Below are positions 50,680-59,018 of a stretch of DNA of 64,000 nucleotides, in pieces (positions within the stretch are counted from its first letter, which is position 1; each line of letters begins with the position of its first letter). Location of the stretch: positions 1 to 64,000 of the forward strand of contig NZ_JBFABE010000018.1 in NCBI RefSeq assembly GCF_040640155.1, given 5' to 3'. The notes under the pieces were generated by a model that did no database searches, had not been told where the DNA came from, and saw nothing but the letters and a program-made list of their open reading frames with translations. Both the position numbers and the translations under genes were made by a program. Source of the DNA: Streptosporangium sp040640155. Its GTDB lineage: Bacteria > Actinomycetota > Actinomycetes > Streptosporangiales > Streptosporangiaceae.

Positions 50680-51105
50680 CCCTCCTGCCGCGACAGGGGC
50701 GGCCTCCTCCGCGATCAGGAGGAGGTCGTCCCGTCCCGCGATCACGGGGAACCGGTCCCCGCCCCGTGATCGCCGAGGAGCCGGCTCCGCTTCGTGATCA
50801 CGGGCGGCGGGCCCTCCCCGGCGTGAAAGTTTCATCGGTCCCCGATCACGGGGACCGGCGGGCCGCCCGGCGTGCTCCCCCGGTGGAAGGACCACCGGGG
50901 GAGCACGCGCGTGTCCGCCCCCGCCCGCCCCCGCGGGTGCCGCCCTGCGGGAGGTGAACGCCGCGCGGCCATCGCCCGGCCGTCCGCGGGAGACCCCGGC
51001 GGGCACGTTCCACCGCCCGCCCGGGAACGGCCCCGAGGCCGGGAATCCCGGACGGGTCCCGGCCGCGCGGGCCCGCGAGGTCCCGACGGCCGCGCGAGGC
51101 GGGGC
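50680..51105. other. Intergenic region with degenerate GATCACGGGG repeats
   Basis: No supportable gene. GATC(A/G)CGGGG-like units recur irregularly at about 50738, 50765, 50796 and 50843, resembling the regular 16-bp array at 58904-58999. CCCCGGTGG/CCACCGGGG at 50877-50898 forms another hairpin. Confidence 0.4.
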
Positions 51106-51196
51106 TTGACAGGGTTTTTCGCATCCTCAACACTCTGGGAAACCTTGTCGTGACATGAGATCTTTCGGCTCTCTGACCGTTGATTAAACGGTTTCT

Positions 51197-51210
51197 GTTA
51201 GCGCTAACAA
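51197..51210. promoter_or_regulatory. Perfect palindrome TGTTAGCGCTAACA
   Basis: A 14-bp perfect CpG-centred palindrome of LacI-operator type, 85 bp before the start of the discoidin-zincin gene, within an AT-rich leader that also holds ACCGTT-N5-AACGGT just upstream (51176-51192). A -35-like TTGACA lies at 51106-51111 but no good -10 follows. Confidence 0.6.
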
Positions 51211-51294
51211 AACCCGTAGGCGCCGACAGGAGGACGACGAGGTGACACGCACTCCCCGCGTTCGACACCCGACCCCCCACGGAGGTTCGTGCAG

Positions 51295-52584
51295 ATGGGA
51301 AGACGATGGTGGACGGCGGCCCTGCCCGCCCTGATCCTCGGCCTGCTGATGTCCCCGGCCGACGCACTGGCCGCCGCGGCCCCCGGAGACGGCAACCTGG
51401 CGGTCTCCGCCACGGCGAGCGCCTCCTACACCTCCTCCTGGGAGAGTGTCGCGGCGATCAAGGATGACATCGACCCCCCGAGCTCCAACGACACCGCCAA
51501 CCCGCGCTGGGGCACCTGGCCCGAGACCGGCACCCAGTGGGCGGAGCTGACCTGGAGCCAGCCCCAGACGCTGCGCTCGGCGCAGGTGTACTTCTTCGAC
51601 GACAACGGCGGCGTGCGGGTGCCCGCCTCGTGGAAGCTGCAGTACTGGAACGGGAGCTCCTACGCCGACGTCGCCGGCGCGAGCGGCTACCCCACGGCGG
51701 TCAACGCCTACAACAAGGTCGTCTTCAACAGCGTGTCCTCCGCCCGGCTGCGCGTGGTGCTGCAGAGCGGCGCGGCCTCGGTCGGCCTGCTGGAGGTGAA
51801 GGCGTACTCCACCGAGTCGCCGGGCAACGGCGGCGGCACCAGCGGCTGGACCCCGCCCGCCAACCTGGTCACCCCCCTCGACCAGGTCTGGCAGCACGTC
51901 GAGAGCACCTACAACCCCGGCCCCACGGTCTTCCGCAACTTCGGCTGGGACCAGATCATGGCCAACCGGGGGAGCATCAACTACTGCGTGCGCTGGGACT
52001 CCTCGGCGCCGGTCTCGGCCGCCCTGCGCGACCGGATCCACGCCTCGCTCGCCCGGCAGTTCAAGAAGTGGATGGACGTGATGGTCGGCCACAACGGCTG
52101 GCCGTACACGGAGGTCCCGGTCAAGGTGGTCGGCTGGGCGGTGCGCGACCGCGCCACCCTGCAGTGGAGCGACAACTCCGTGGACGTCTACGTCAACGAC
52201 ATCCGGGAGAACGCGCCCCAGTGCGCCCCGCCCTGCGGCCGGTTCTTCAACCAGAACGGCCAGTACCCCAACTGTCCGGGCGGGGCCGCGCGCCACTACG
52301 ACATGTCCCTGTGGCTGACCGCGGGCATGGGCGGGGGGGCGGGTGGTGACTGGGGCCAGCGCCTCGGCAGCGAGTACTTCGTGAACAACATCGACGCCGC
52401 CGACATGCACATCCTGCTCCACGAGATTGGCCACAGCTTCGGCCTGGACGACTTCTACGACTGGACGCCCACCGGGGTCGGTGGCTTCCTCATGAAGGCC
52501 GGGAGCGCGAGCCGGATCACCGAGTTCGACAAGTGGATGTTCCGCGACTGGTGGAGGCACCTCAAGGGTCGCTACGGTCTCTGA
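51295..52584 (+). CDS. Secreted discoidin-domain zinc metallopeptidase-like protein
   Basis: 429-aa exported protein. Signal AALPALILGLLMSPADALAAA; discoidin-like carbohydrate-binding module about residues 35-168 (NLAVSATASASYTSSWES; SARLRVVLQSGAASVGLLEV); Gly linker; then a C-terminal zincin domain of about 230 residues with HEIGHSFGLDD (zinc ligands His, His and likely Asp) and a Met-turn-like FLMKAGS. Cys pairs QCAPPCGRFF and PNCPGG suggest disulfides. ATG 51295 is chosen for GGAGG 9 nt upstream; GTG 51289 is too close. Sits between an alpha-1,3-glucanase gene and sugar-import genes, so it may act on wall glycoproteins. Confidence 0.82.
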   Translation: MGRRWWTAALPALILGLLMSPADALAAAAPGDGNLAVSATASASYTSSWESVAAIKDDIDPPSSNDTANPRWGTWPETGTQWAELTWSQPQTLRSAQVYFFDDNGGVRVPASWKLQYWNGSSYADVAGASGYPTAVNAYNKVVFNSVSSARLRVVLQSGAASVGLLEVKAYSTESPGNGGGTSGWTPPANLVTPLDQVWQHVESTYNPGPTVFRNFGWDQIMANRGSINYCVRWDSSAPVSAALRDRIHASLARQFKKWMDVMVGHNGWPYTEVPVKVVGWAVRDRATLQWSDNSVDVYVNDIRENAPQCAPPCGRFFNQNGQYPNCPGGAARHYDMSLWLTAGMGGGAGGDWGQRLGSEYFVNNIDAADMHILLHEIGHSFGLDDFYDWTPTGVGGFLMKAGSASRITEFDKWMFRDWWRHLKGRYGL

Positions 52585-52610
52585 CCCTCACACCGCGCGA
52601 CACGCGAGAC

Positions 52611-52692
52611 AACCGCACGACACCGCACGACACCGCACGGCACGACACCGTGCCGGCGCCGGCCGGTCCGGACCTTCGGGTCCGGGCCGGCC
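52611..52692. terminator. Short 10-bp repeats and TTCG hairpin terminator
   Basis: Four 10-bp units of the CACCGCACGA type (52611-52650) precede a hairpin with arms 52661-52674 and 52679-52692 and a TTCG tetraloop (one G-T wobble). It separates the metallopeptidase-like gene from the convergent LacI gene. Confidence 0.65.
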
Positions 52693-52711
52693 GACGCGTT
52701 CCCGGCGAGGC

Positions 52712-53767
52712 CTACGGGAACGTTCCGGACTGTCGTTCAGGCGGCGCGGGCGGCGCGGGTGGCGCGGTGGACTCCCGGATCACCAGGCGGCACGGCATGG
52801 AGTGCACGCCCGGGGCCGCCTGGCCGTCGATGGCGGCGAACAGGTGCTGCGCGGCCGTGTGCCCCAGCCGCTCCAGGTTCGGGTCCACGCTGGTCAGCAG
52901 CGGCCTGGTCTCGGCCGAGAGCACCTCCCAGTTGTCGTAGCCGATCACCGCCACGTCGGAGGGCAGGCGCAGGCCACGCTCGCGTGCGATCTCCATGAAA
53001 CCGGCGGCGATCTGGTCGCTGCCGCAGAACACCGCGTCCAGGCCGGGCTGGGTGAGCAGCAGCATCTCGGCGGCCTGCCGCCCCCAGCGCTGCGACCACG
53101 CGCCGAACAGGGTCTCGCCGGCCTGTTCGAGACCGGCCTCCTCCAGCGCCCGGCGCGCCCCCTCGGCCCGGTCGGCCGCCGCCTTGTAGTGCGTGGGCCC
53201 GGTGACGTGCGCGATCCTGCGCCGCCCGGTGGCCAGCAGGTGCCGTACGGCGAGCACGGCCCCGCCCACGTCGTCCGGCGTGAACGACACGTCGCCGGGG
53301 TCGTCGGACGGGCCGTAGGCGTACACCACCGGGATCGGGAGCTCGCGGCTGATGGAGGGGCGCGGGTCGGTGCTCCCTCCCACGACGATCAGGCCGTCGA
53401 CGCGACGCGACAGCAGCATCCGCAGGTGGTGCTGCTCGCGGATGGCGTCGCCGCGGGCGTCGCACAGCACCACGGCCATCTCCCCGGCGCCGAACGCGTC
53501 CTCCGCGCCGAGCAGGACCGGGATGCCGAACCGGCCGACGCTGTCACTGGTGAGCAGGCCGACCGTGCGGCTCTGCCCGGTCAGCAGGTTCCTGGCCAGC
53601 GCGTTGGGCCGGAAGGAGAGCTGCTCGGCCGCCTCCAGCACCCGGCGGCGGGTGTCGGGGCGGACGTTGTCCTTGCCGTTGAGGGCCTTGGACACGGTGG
53701 CGATCGACACCCCGGCCAGCGAGGCCACATCGCTTATGGTCACCGAACGCGACCGCCTGCCCGTCAT
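52712..53767 (-). CDS. LacI-family transcriptional regulator (glycan locus 2)
   Basis: 351-aa repressor. HTH TISDVASLAGVSIATVSKALNG at residues 8-29 and hinge NALARNLLTGQSRTVGLL; sensor domain with AVRHLLATGRRRIAHVTG and AVFCGSDQIAAGFMEI. Divergent from the ABC operon; a CpG-centred near-palindrome overlapping the importer promoter is its probable operator. It may also control the GH87 and zincin genes through TTAGCGCTAA-type sites, though these differ in sequence. Confidence 0.92.
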   Translation of the reverse strand: MTGRRSRSVTISDVASLAGVSIATVSKALNGKDNVRPDTRRRVLEAAEQLSFRPNALARNLLTGQSRTVGLLTSDSVGRFGIPVLLGAEDAFGAGEMAVVLCDARGDAIREQHHLRMLLSRRVDGLIVVGGSTDPRPSISRELPIPVVYAYGPSDDPGDVSFTPDDVGGAVLAVRHLLATGRRRIAHVTGPTHYKAAADRAEGARRALEEAGLEQAGETLFGAWSQRWGRQAAEMLLLTQPGLDAVFCGSDQIAAGFMEIARERGLRLPSDVAVIGYDNWEVLSAETRPLLTSVDPNLERLGHTAAQHLFAAIDGQAAPGVHSMPCRLVIRESTAPPAPPAPPERQSGTFP

Positions 53768-53869
53768 CTTGACGAAATCCTTTTCCCCGTGCCTGTCCCC
53801 GCGACCCCGGACGACCGCCTGGCAGAACCCCCTGAGATTACCTCATGTCGCCCAACTGGCCAGCGGGTG

Positions 53870-53907
53870 TTGACACGCCCTCGCGTTTCTTTTACGTTTC
53901 CGAAAAC
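53870..53907 (+). promoter_or_regulatory. Promoter with overlapping LacI operator, ABC operon 2
   Basis: -35 TTGACA (53870-53875), 17-bp spacer, -10 TACGTT (53893-53898). GTTTCCGAAAAC (53896-53907), a 10/12 palindrome centred on CG, overlaps the -10, an ideal place for repression by the divergent LacI protein. Confidence 0.6.
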
Positions 53908-53958
53908 CTTTTATTTCTATTTCGTGCGTCGCGGGGGATGCCGGAAGAGGAGAGGACC

Positions 53959-55233
53959 ATGCAACCACGCGCGCGTGCCGCCGGTGCCGCCGTCATGCTG
54001 TTGGCGCTGGCCCCCATGATCGCCTGTGGGGGGAGCGGGAGCGAGCAGGCCGCGCCCGCCTCGGCGGAGCCGGTCACGATCACCATGTGGACCCGCGCCG
54101 CGACGCAGGCGCAGAGCGAGCGCCTGGTCAAGGCCTACAACAGCGGCCACAGGAACCAGGTGAAGCTGACCGTCGTCCCCACCGACAACTACCAGCCGCG
54201 CATCGCCGCGGCGGCGGGCGCCAAGCAACTGCCGGACGTGTTCGCCGCGGACGTGATCTTCGTCCCCAACTACACCTCCCAGGGGCTGTTCCTCGACATC
54301 ACCGACCGGATCGCCGCGCTGCCGTACAAGGACTCCCTGGCGCCCGGCCACATGAGGCTGGGCACGCAGGACGGACGCCGGTACACGCTGCCGCACACGC
54401 TGGACCTGTCGGTCTGGTTCTGGAACAAGGACCTGTACGAGAAGGCCGGCCTGGACCCCGAGAAGGGCCCCACCACGCTGAAGGAGTTCGCCCAGCAGGC
54501 CACCACGGTCGACGAGAAGCTCGGCAAGGACGGCAAGGTGCACGGCACGTTCTTCGGCGGCAACTGCGGCGGGTGTTACGTCTTCACCTTCTGGCCCTCG
54601 GTCTGGGCCGCCGGAGGCCAGGTGATGAACCCCGAGGGCACCGCCTCGCTCAGCGACAGGCCGCCGATGACCGACGTCTTCGCGATCTACAAGGGGCTGC
54701 ACGACAAGGGCGTGACCGGCCCGACGACCAAGGAGGAGCAGGGCCCCACCTGGACCGGCTTCTTCCCCAAGGGCGAGATCGGCGTCATGCCGATGCCCTC
54801 CACCACGCTCGGCTCGATGCCCGCCGACATGAGGGTCGGCGTCGCGCCGATCGCCGGTCCCGACGGCGGCGAGTCCACCTTCGTGGGCGGCGACTCGGTC
54901 GGCATCTCCTCCACCACCTCCAACGCCGACGCGGCCTGGGAGTTCCTGTCCTGGACGGTCTCCGACGAGGCGCAGGTCGAGATCATGGCCAAGAACAAGG
55001 ACGTGCTCGCGCGCACCGACCTGTCGAACAACAAGTACTCCGCCGAGGACCCGCGCGTGGTGCTGATCAACTCCATGGTCGCCAAGGGGCAGACGCCGTA
55101 CGCGCTGCGCTTCGGGCAGACCTTCAACGACCCGCAGGGGCCCTGGCTCCGCCTGGCCCGCGAGGCGCTGTTCGGCGACGCCGGCAAGGTCGGCCCGCTC
55201 AACGCCGAGATCACCAAGTCACTGCAGCAGTGA
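53959..55233 (+). CDS. ABC sugar-binding lipoprotein 2
   Basis: 424-aa solute-binding protein. Signal AAGAAVMLLALAPMIAC with a lipobox-like MIAC; binding fold VTITMWTRAATQAQSERLV, LPDVFAADVIFVPNYTSQG, HTLDLSVWFWNKDLYEKAGL in parts. ATG 53959 follows AAGAGGAGAGG; the open frame upstream to 53845 crosses the promoter and is not coding. First gene of a binding-protein/two-permease/GH127 operon. Confidence 0.92.
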   Translation: MQPRARAAGAAVMLLALAPMIACGGSGSEQAAPASAEPVTITMWTRAATQAQSERLVKAYNSGHRNQVKLTVVPTDNYQPRIAAAAGAKQLPDVFAADVIFVPNYTSQGLFLDITDRIAALPYKDSLAPGHMRLGTQDGRRYTLPHTLDLSVWFWNKDLYEKAGLDPEKGPTTLKEFAQQATTVDEKLGKDGKVHGTFFGGNCGGCYVFTFWPSVWAAGGQVMNPEGTASLSDRPPMTDVFAIYKGLHDKGVTGPTTKEEQGPTWTGFFPKGEIGVMPMPSTTLGSMPADMRVGVAPIAGPDGGESTFVGGDSVGISSTTSNADAAWEFLSWTVSDEAQVEIMAKNKDVLARTDLSNNKYSAEDPRVVLINSMVAKGQTPYALRFGQTFNDPQGPWLRLAREALFGDAGKVGPLNAEITKSLQQ

Positions 55234-55235
55234 TC

Positions 55236-56162
55236 ATGACCCTGACCGGAACGCGGCGGAGGGTGGCGCGGGGATCCGTCCCGGCGCCACCCCCGCGGTG
55301 GCGCGGGCGGCGGGCCCAGGGCTGGCTGTACGCCGCCCCGACCGCCGTCATCGTCGTCACCCTCTTCGTGGCACCGCTGGTGCTCGTCGTCTGGATGTCG
55401 CTGAACCGCTGGCCGCTGCTCGGCCCGGCCACGTTCAACGCGCCGGACAACTACCTCAAGATCACCGAAAATCCGCTCTTCCTCGACGCGGTGGGCTTCA
55501 CGCTGAAGTACACCGCCATCGTCACCGTGCTGCTGTCGGCGGCGGCACTCGGCCTGGCCCTGCTGGTGCAGGAGCGCAGGCCCGGCGTGGGCTTCTTCCG
55601 CACCGCGTTCTTCCTGCCGGGCGCGGTCGGCTTCGCCACCGCGGCCCTGCTGTTCTACGGCATGCTCAACAACGACTTCGGGCCGGTCGACCCCCTGCTG
55701 CGGGCACTGGGGGTCACCGACGAGCCGGTGAAGTGGACCGGCACCCCGAACATGGCGCTGTTCTCCACGATCGCGCTGGTGCTGTGGCGCTTCGCCGGGT
55801 TCAACATGCTGATCCTGCTCACCGGCCTGCAGTCGATCCCGGTGGAGGTCTACGAGGCGGCCCGGTCCGACGGCGCGAACCGGTGGCAGATCTTCACGAG
55901 GATCACGCTTCCGCTGCTGCGCCCCACCCTCGCGCTGATGCTCATCCTCAGCGTCACCGGCTCCCTGCTCGCCTTCGACCAGTTCTTCATCTTCACCAAC
56001 GGCGGGCCGGACAACAGCACCGTCTCCATGGTCATGGTCATCTACCGCGACGCGTTCTTCCGGTTCGACCTGGGCGGCGCCGCGGCGCTCTCGGTCGTGC
56101 TGCTGGTCGCGCTGGTCGCGCTCAACGCCGTACAGATGCGGGTGTTCAGGAGGTCCACGTGA
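55236..56162 (+). CDS. Sugar ABC permease 2 (MalF-like)
   Basis: 308-aa permease with six TM helices and a basic, Pro-rich N-terminal tail. EAA motif YEAARSDGANRWQIFTRITLPLL in parts; FDQFFIFTNGGPDNSTVSM before the last helix. It starts 2 nt after the binding-protein stop (TGATCATG). Confidence 0.92.
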   Translation: MTLTGTRRRVARGSVPAPPPRWRGRRAQGWLYAAPTAVIVVTLFVAPLVLVVWMSLNRWPLLGPATFNAPDNYLKITENPLFLDAVGFTLKYTAIVTVLLSAAALGLALLVQERRPGVGFFRTAFFLPGAVGFATAALLFYGMLNNDFGPVDPLLRALGVTDEPVKWTGTPNMALFSTIALVLWRFAGFNMLILLTGLQSIPVEVYEAARSDGANRWQIFTRITLPLLRPTLALMLILSVTGSLLAFDQFFIFTNGGPDNSTVSMVMVIYRDAFFRFDLGGAAALSVVLLVALVALNAVQMRVFRRST

Positions 56163-56253
56163 GGCGGTGCGAGCGCGGAAGAGACGCGCGTGCGCGACGA
56201 GGCGCCCTGCCCGGGGCCCTTTCCGGCGCGGGGGGCGGGGCGGTGGGAGGCCG

Positions 56254-57027
56254 ATGAGGACGACCTACTACACCACGATGTCGGCGCTGGCGGTGCTCTT
56301 CCTGTTCCCGCTGGTGTGGAGCGGCTGGTCCTCCTTCGACGGGGGAGCGGGCAACTACGCCGAGATGGCCCGCTTCGGCGAGGGCGTGGACGTCTACCTC
56401 GTCAACAGCGTGCTGGTGTCGGCGATGACCGTCGCCGGCACGCTGGTCGTCTCCGCGCTGGGCGGCTACGCCTTCGCCCGCTTCGACTTCCCCGGCAAGA
56501 ACCTGCTCTTCCTCGTCACCCTGGCCATCCTGATGGTGCCGTACGCGACCATCCTGATCCCGCTGTACGTCCTGCTCGGCCACATCGGGCTGCAGAACTC
56601 CCTGGTGGGCCTGTCGCTGGTGTTCGTGATGTTCCAGTTGCCGTTCGCGCTGTTCATGATGCGCAACGCCTTCGAGGCGATCCCCCGGGAGCTGGAGGAG
56701 GCCGCCCTCGTCGACGGCTGCGGCACCTTCCGCGCCTTCCGGCGCATCCTGCTGCACGCCGTGCGGCCCGCCCTGGTCACCGTCGCGCTCTTCGCCTTCC
56801 TCGCCTCCTGGAACGATTTCTTCGCGCCGCTCATCCTGCTCAACGACGGGGCGAACTTCACCCTCCCGGTGGCCGTGGTCAGCATGACCCAGCGCACCTT
56901 CGGCGCCATCGACTACGGCATGCTGCAGGCCGGCGTCATGGTCATGGCCGTCCCCTGCCTGATCCTCTTCGTCGTCCTCCAGCGCCACTACGTGCGCGGA
57001 TTCATGTCAGGAGCCCTGCGTGGTTAA
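56254..57027 (+). CDS. Carbohydrate ABC permease 2 (MalG-like)
   Basis: About 257-aa permease. EAA motif EEAALVDGCGTFRAFRRILL; final RGFMSGALRG typical of MalG subunits. The start is uncertain: ATG 56254 follows GGGAGG by only 3 nt, while GTG 56167 would add a basic Arg-rich stretch. The protein seems short at the N-terminus and the first periplasmic loop (WSSFDGGAGNYAEMARFG) is reduced. Its stop overlaps the GH127 start. Confidence 0.85.
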   Translation: MRTTYYTTMSALAVLFLFPLVWSGWSSFDGGAGNYAEMARFGEGVDVYLVNSVLVSAMTVAGTLVVSALGGYAFARFDFPGKNLLFLVTLAILMVPYATILIPLYVLLGHIGLQNSLVGLSLVFVMFQLPFALFMMRNAFEAIPRELEEAALVDGCGTFRAFRRILLHAVRPALVTVALFAFLASWNDFFAPLILLNDGANFTLPVAVVSMTQRTFGAIDYGMLQAGVMVMAVPCLILFVVLQRHYVRGFMSGALRG

Positions 57028-58891
57028 CCCCGTCACCCCCTCCGCAGGGGTGCTGTCCCCCCTCGGCCTCGACGCCGTACGGCTCGCCCCCGGTTTCTGG
57101 GGCGACCGGGCGGACCTCAACCGGGAGGTCATGATCGACCACTGCCTGGAGTGGATGGAACGGGAGGGCTGGATCGGCAACTTCCGCGGCGAGCGCCCCC
57201 GCCGCGGCAGGGAGTTCAGCGACTCCGAGGCGTACAAGCTGCTGGAGGCGATGGCCTGGGCCGGCCACCCCGGCCTGCCCGAGCTGGCCGCGACCGTCGC
57301 CGCCGCCCAGGAGGGCGACGGCTACCTCAACACCCGCTGGAGCCAGGGGCGCTACAGCGACTTCGAGTGGGGGCACGAGCTGTACTGCTACGGCCACCTC
57401 ATCCAGGCCGGGGTGGCCCGGCTGCGCGCGCACGGAGAGGACGAGCTCACCGAGGTCGCCCGCCGGGCCGCCGACCACGTCTGCGGCCGCTTCATGGAGA
57501 CCACCGAGACCTGCGGCCACCCCGTGGTGGAGATGGCGCTGGTCGAGCTGTACCGGGTCACCGGGACCGAACGCTACCTGGAGATGGCCCGGCGCTTCGT
57601 CGAACGGCGCGGCACGCCCGCCCTGGGACCGATCCACCTGGGCCGCGCCTACTTCCAGGACGACCTGCCGGTGCGCCGGGCGCGGGTGCTGCGCGGGCAC
57701 GCCGTGCGGGCCCTGTACCTGTCCGCCGGCGCGGTGGACGTGGCCGTCGAGACCGGCGACGACGAACTGCTGCACGCGATCGAGGAGCAGTGGGAGAACA
57801 CGGTCGCCCGGCGCACCCACCTGACCGGGGGGATGGGCTCGCGCCACGCCGACGAGTCCTTCGGCGAGGACTTCGAGCTCCCGGCCGACCGGGCCTACTC
57901 CGAGACCTGCGCGGGCATCGCCTCGATCATGCTCGCGCACCGGCTGCTGCTGGCCACCGGCCGGGCCCGCTACGCCGACCTCGCCGAACGCACCCTGTAC
58001 AACGTGCTCGCCACCTCGCCGGCACTGGACGGCCGCTCGTTCTTCTACGCCAACCCCCTGCAGATGCGCGTCCCGCCCGAGCCGCGCGAGGGCGTCGTCC
58101 CCCACACCTCCGGGGTCGGGCTGCGCTCCTCCTGGTACGACGTGTCGTGCTGCCCGAACAACATCGCCCGCACCCTCGCCTCGCTCCCGGCCTACCTGGC
58201 CGCCGCCGACGGCGACGCCCTGCGCGTCCACCACTACGCGCCCGCCGAGATCCGCCACCGGGGCCTGACGCTCCGGCTGGAGACGGACTACCCCTGGTCC
58301 GGCACGGTGACCGCGCACGTCGTCGAGGGCCGTCCCGGACGGGTCGCCCTGCGCGTCCCCTCCTGGGCCGAGGGCGCCACCCTCACCCACGGCGGCACGA
58401 CCCGCCCGGCCGGGCCCGGATACGTGACGGCCGAGGGCGACTGGCGTCCGGGCGACCGGATCCGGCTCGACCTGCCGATGCGGGCCCGCTGGACCTTCCC
58501 CGACCGGCGGGTGGACGCGGTGCGCGGGTGCGCCGCGGTCGAGCGCGGCCCGCTCGTCTACTGCGCAGAGTCGGCCGGCGACGAGCCGCCGCTGGCGCTG
58601 GTCAAGGTCCTCCCCGGACCGCCGGCCGAGCGGACGGCGGACGGGATCGTCGAGCTGGAGGCCCGGGCCTGCCTGGTCCCGCCCGCCGACACCGCCTGGC
58701 CCTACCGGAGCGGGAACGGGGACGCGGCCGGTCGGGGGGACGCGTCCGCGCGGGAGGACACGGACGTGCAGGAGGCCGCGGACGACGCGAGCGCCCCGGC
58801 CGGGCGGGAGGTCACCCTGAGGATGGTCCCGTACCACCGCTGGGGCAACCGCGGGCCGTCGAGCATGCGGGTGTGGCTGCCGCTGGCCTGA
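57020..58891 (+). CDS. GH127 beta-L-arabinofuranosidase
   Basis: 623-aa cytoplasmic glycosidase (PF07944, formerly DUF1680). The (alpha/alpha)6 domain has FSDSEAYKLLEAMAWAG and EWGHELYCYGHLIQAG. The zinc-cysteine site of the family is present: E295-x-C297 (YSETCAG) and C377-C378 (DVSCCPNN), the second pair containing the nucleophile in HypBA1. C-terminal beta domains follow. A low-complexity Asp/Glu/Ala insert lies near 570-595 (SGNGDAAGRGDASARED in part). GTG start, AGGAG upstream, overlapping the permease stop by 8 nt. It implies the importer takes up beta-L-arabinofuranosyl oligosaccharides, for example from plant hydroxyproline-rich glycoproteins. Confidence 0.92.
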   Translation: MVNPVTPSAGVLSPLGLDAVRLAPGFWGDRADLNREVMIDHCLEWMEREGWIGNFRGERPRRGREFSDSEAYKLLEAMAWAGHPGLPELAATVAAAQEGDGYLNTRWSQGRYSDFEWGHELYCYGHLIQAGVARLRAHGEDELTEVARRAADHVCGRFMETTETCGHPVVEMALVELYRVTGTERYLEMARRFVERRGTPALGPIHLGRAYFQDDLPVRRARVLRGHAVRALYLSAGAVDVAVETGDDELLHAIEEQWENTVARRTHLTGGMGSRHADESFGEDFELPADRAYSETCAGIASIMLAHRLLLATGRARYADLAERTLYNVLATSPALDGRSFFYANPLQMRVPPEPREGVVPHTSGVGLRSSWYDVSCCPNNIARTLASLPAYLAAADGDALRVHHYAPAEIRHRGLTLRLETDYPWSGTVTAHVVEGRPGRVALRVPSWAEGATLTHGGTTRPAGPGYVTAEGDWRPGDRIRLDLPMRARWTFPDRRVDAVRGCAAVERGPLVYCAESAGDEPPLALVKVLPGPPAERTADGIVELEARACLVPPADTAWPYRSGNGDAAGRGDASAREDTDVQEAADDASAPAGREVTLRMVPYHRWGNRGPSSMRVWLPLA

Positions 58892-58903
58892 GGGGAGACC
58901 TCC

Positions 58904-58999
58904 GATCACGGGGACGCCTGATCGCGGGGACGCCTGATCGTGGGGAGGGCCGATCGCCGGAAGGTCTGATCGCGGGGAGGTCTGATCGCGGGGACGGTC
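58904..58999. repeat. Six tandem 16-bp GATC repeats
   Basis: Six consecutive 16-bp units, consensus GATCGCGGGGACGYCT, exactly in register from 58904 to 58999, fill the gap between the GH127 and MBL genes. No unit is self-complementary. Degenerate relatives occur at 50.7-50.85 kb. Confidence 0.8.
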
Positions 59000-59018
59000 G
59001 CCGGGCGCGGGGTCGACA

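Noticed and set aside
58904..58999. CRISPR array
   Set aside because: Units are contiguous with no spacers, only 16 bp long, and no cas genes are present.
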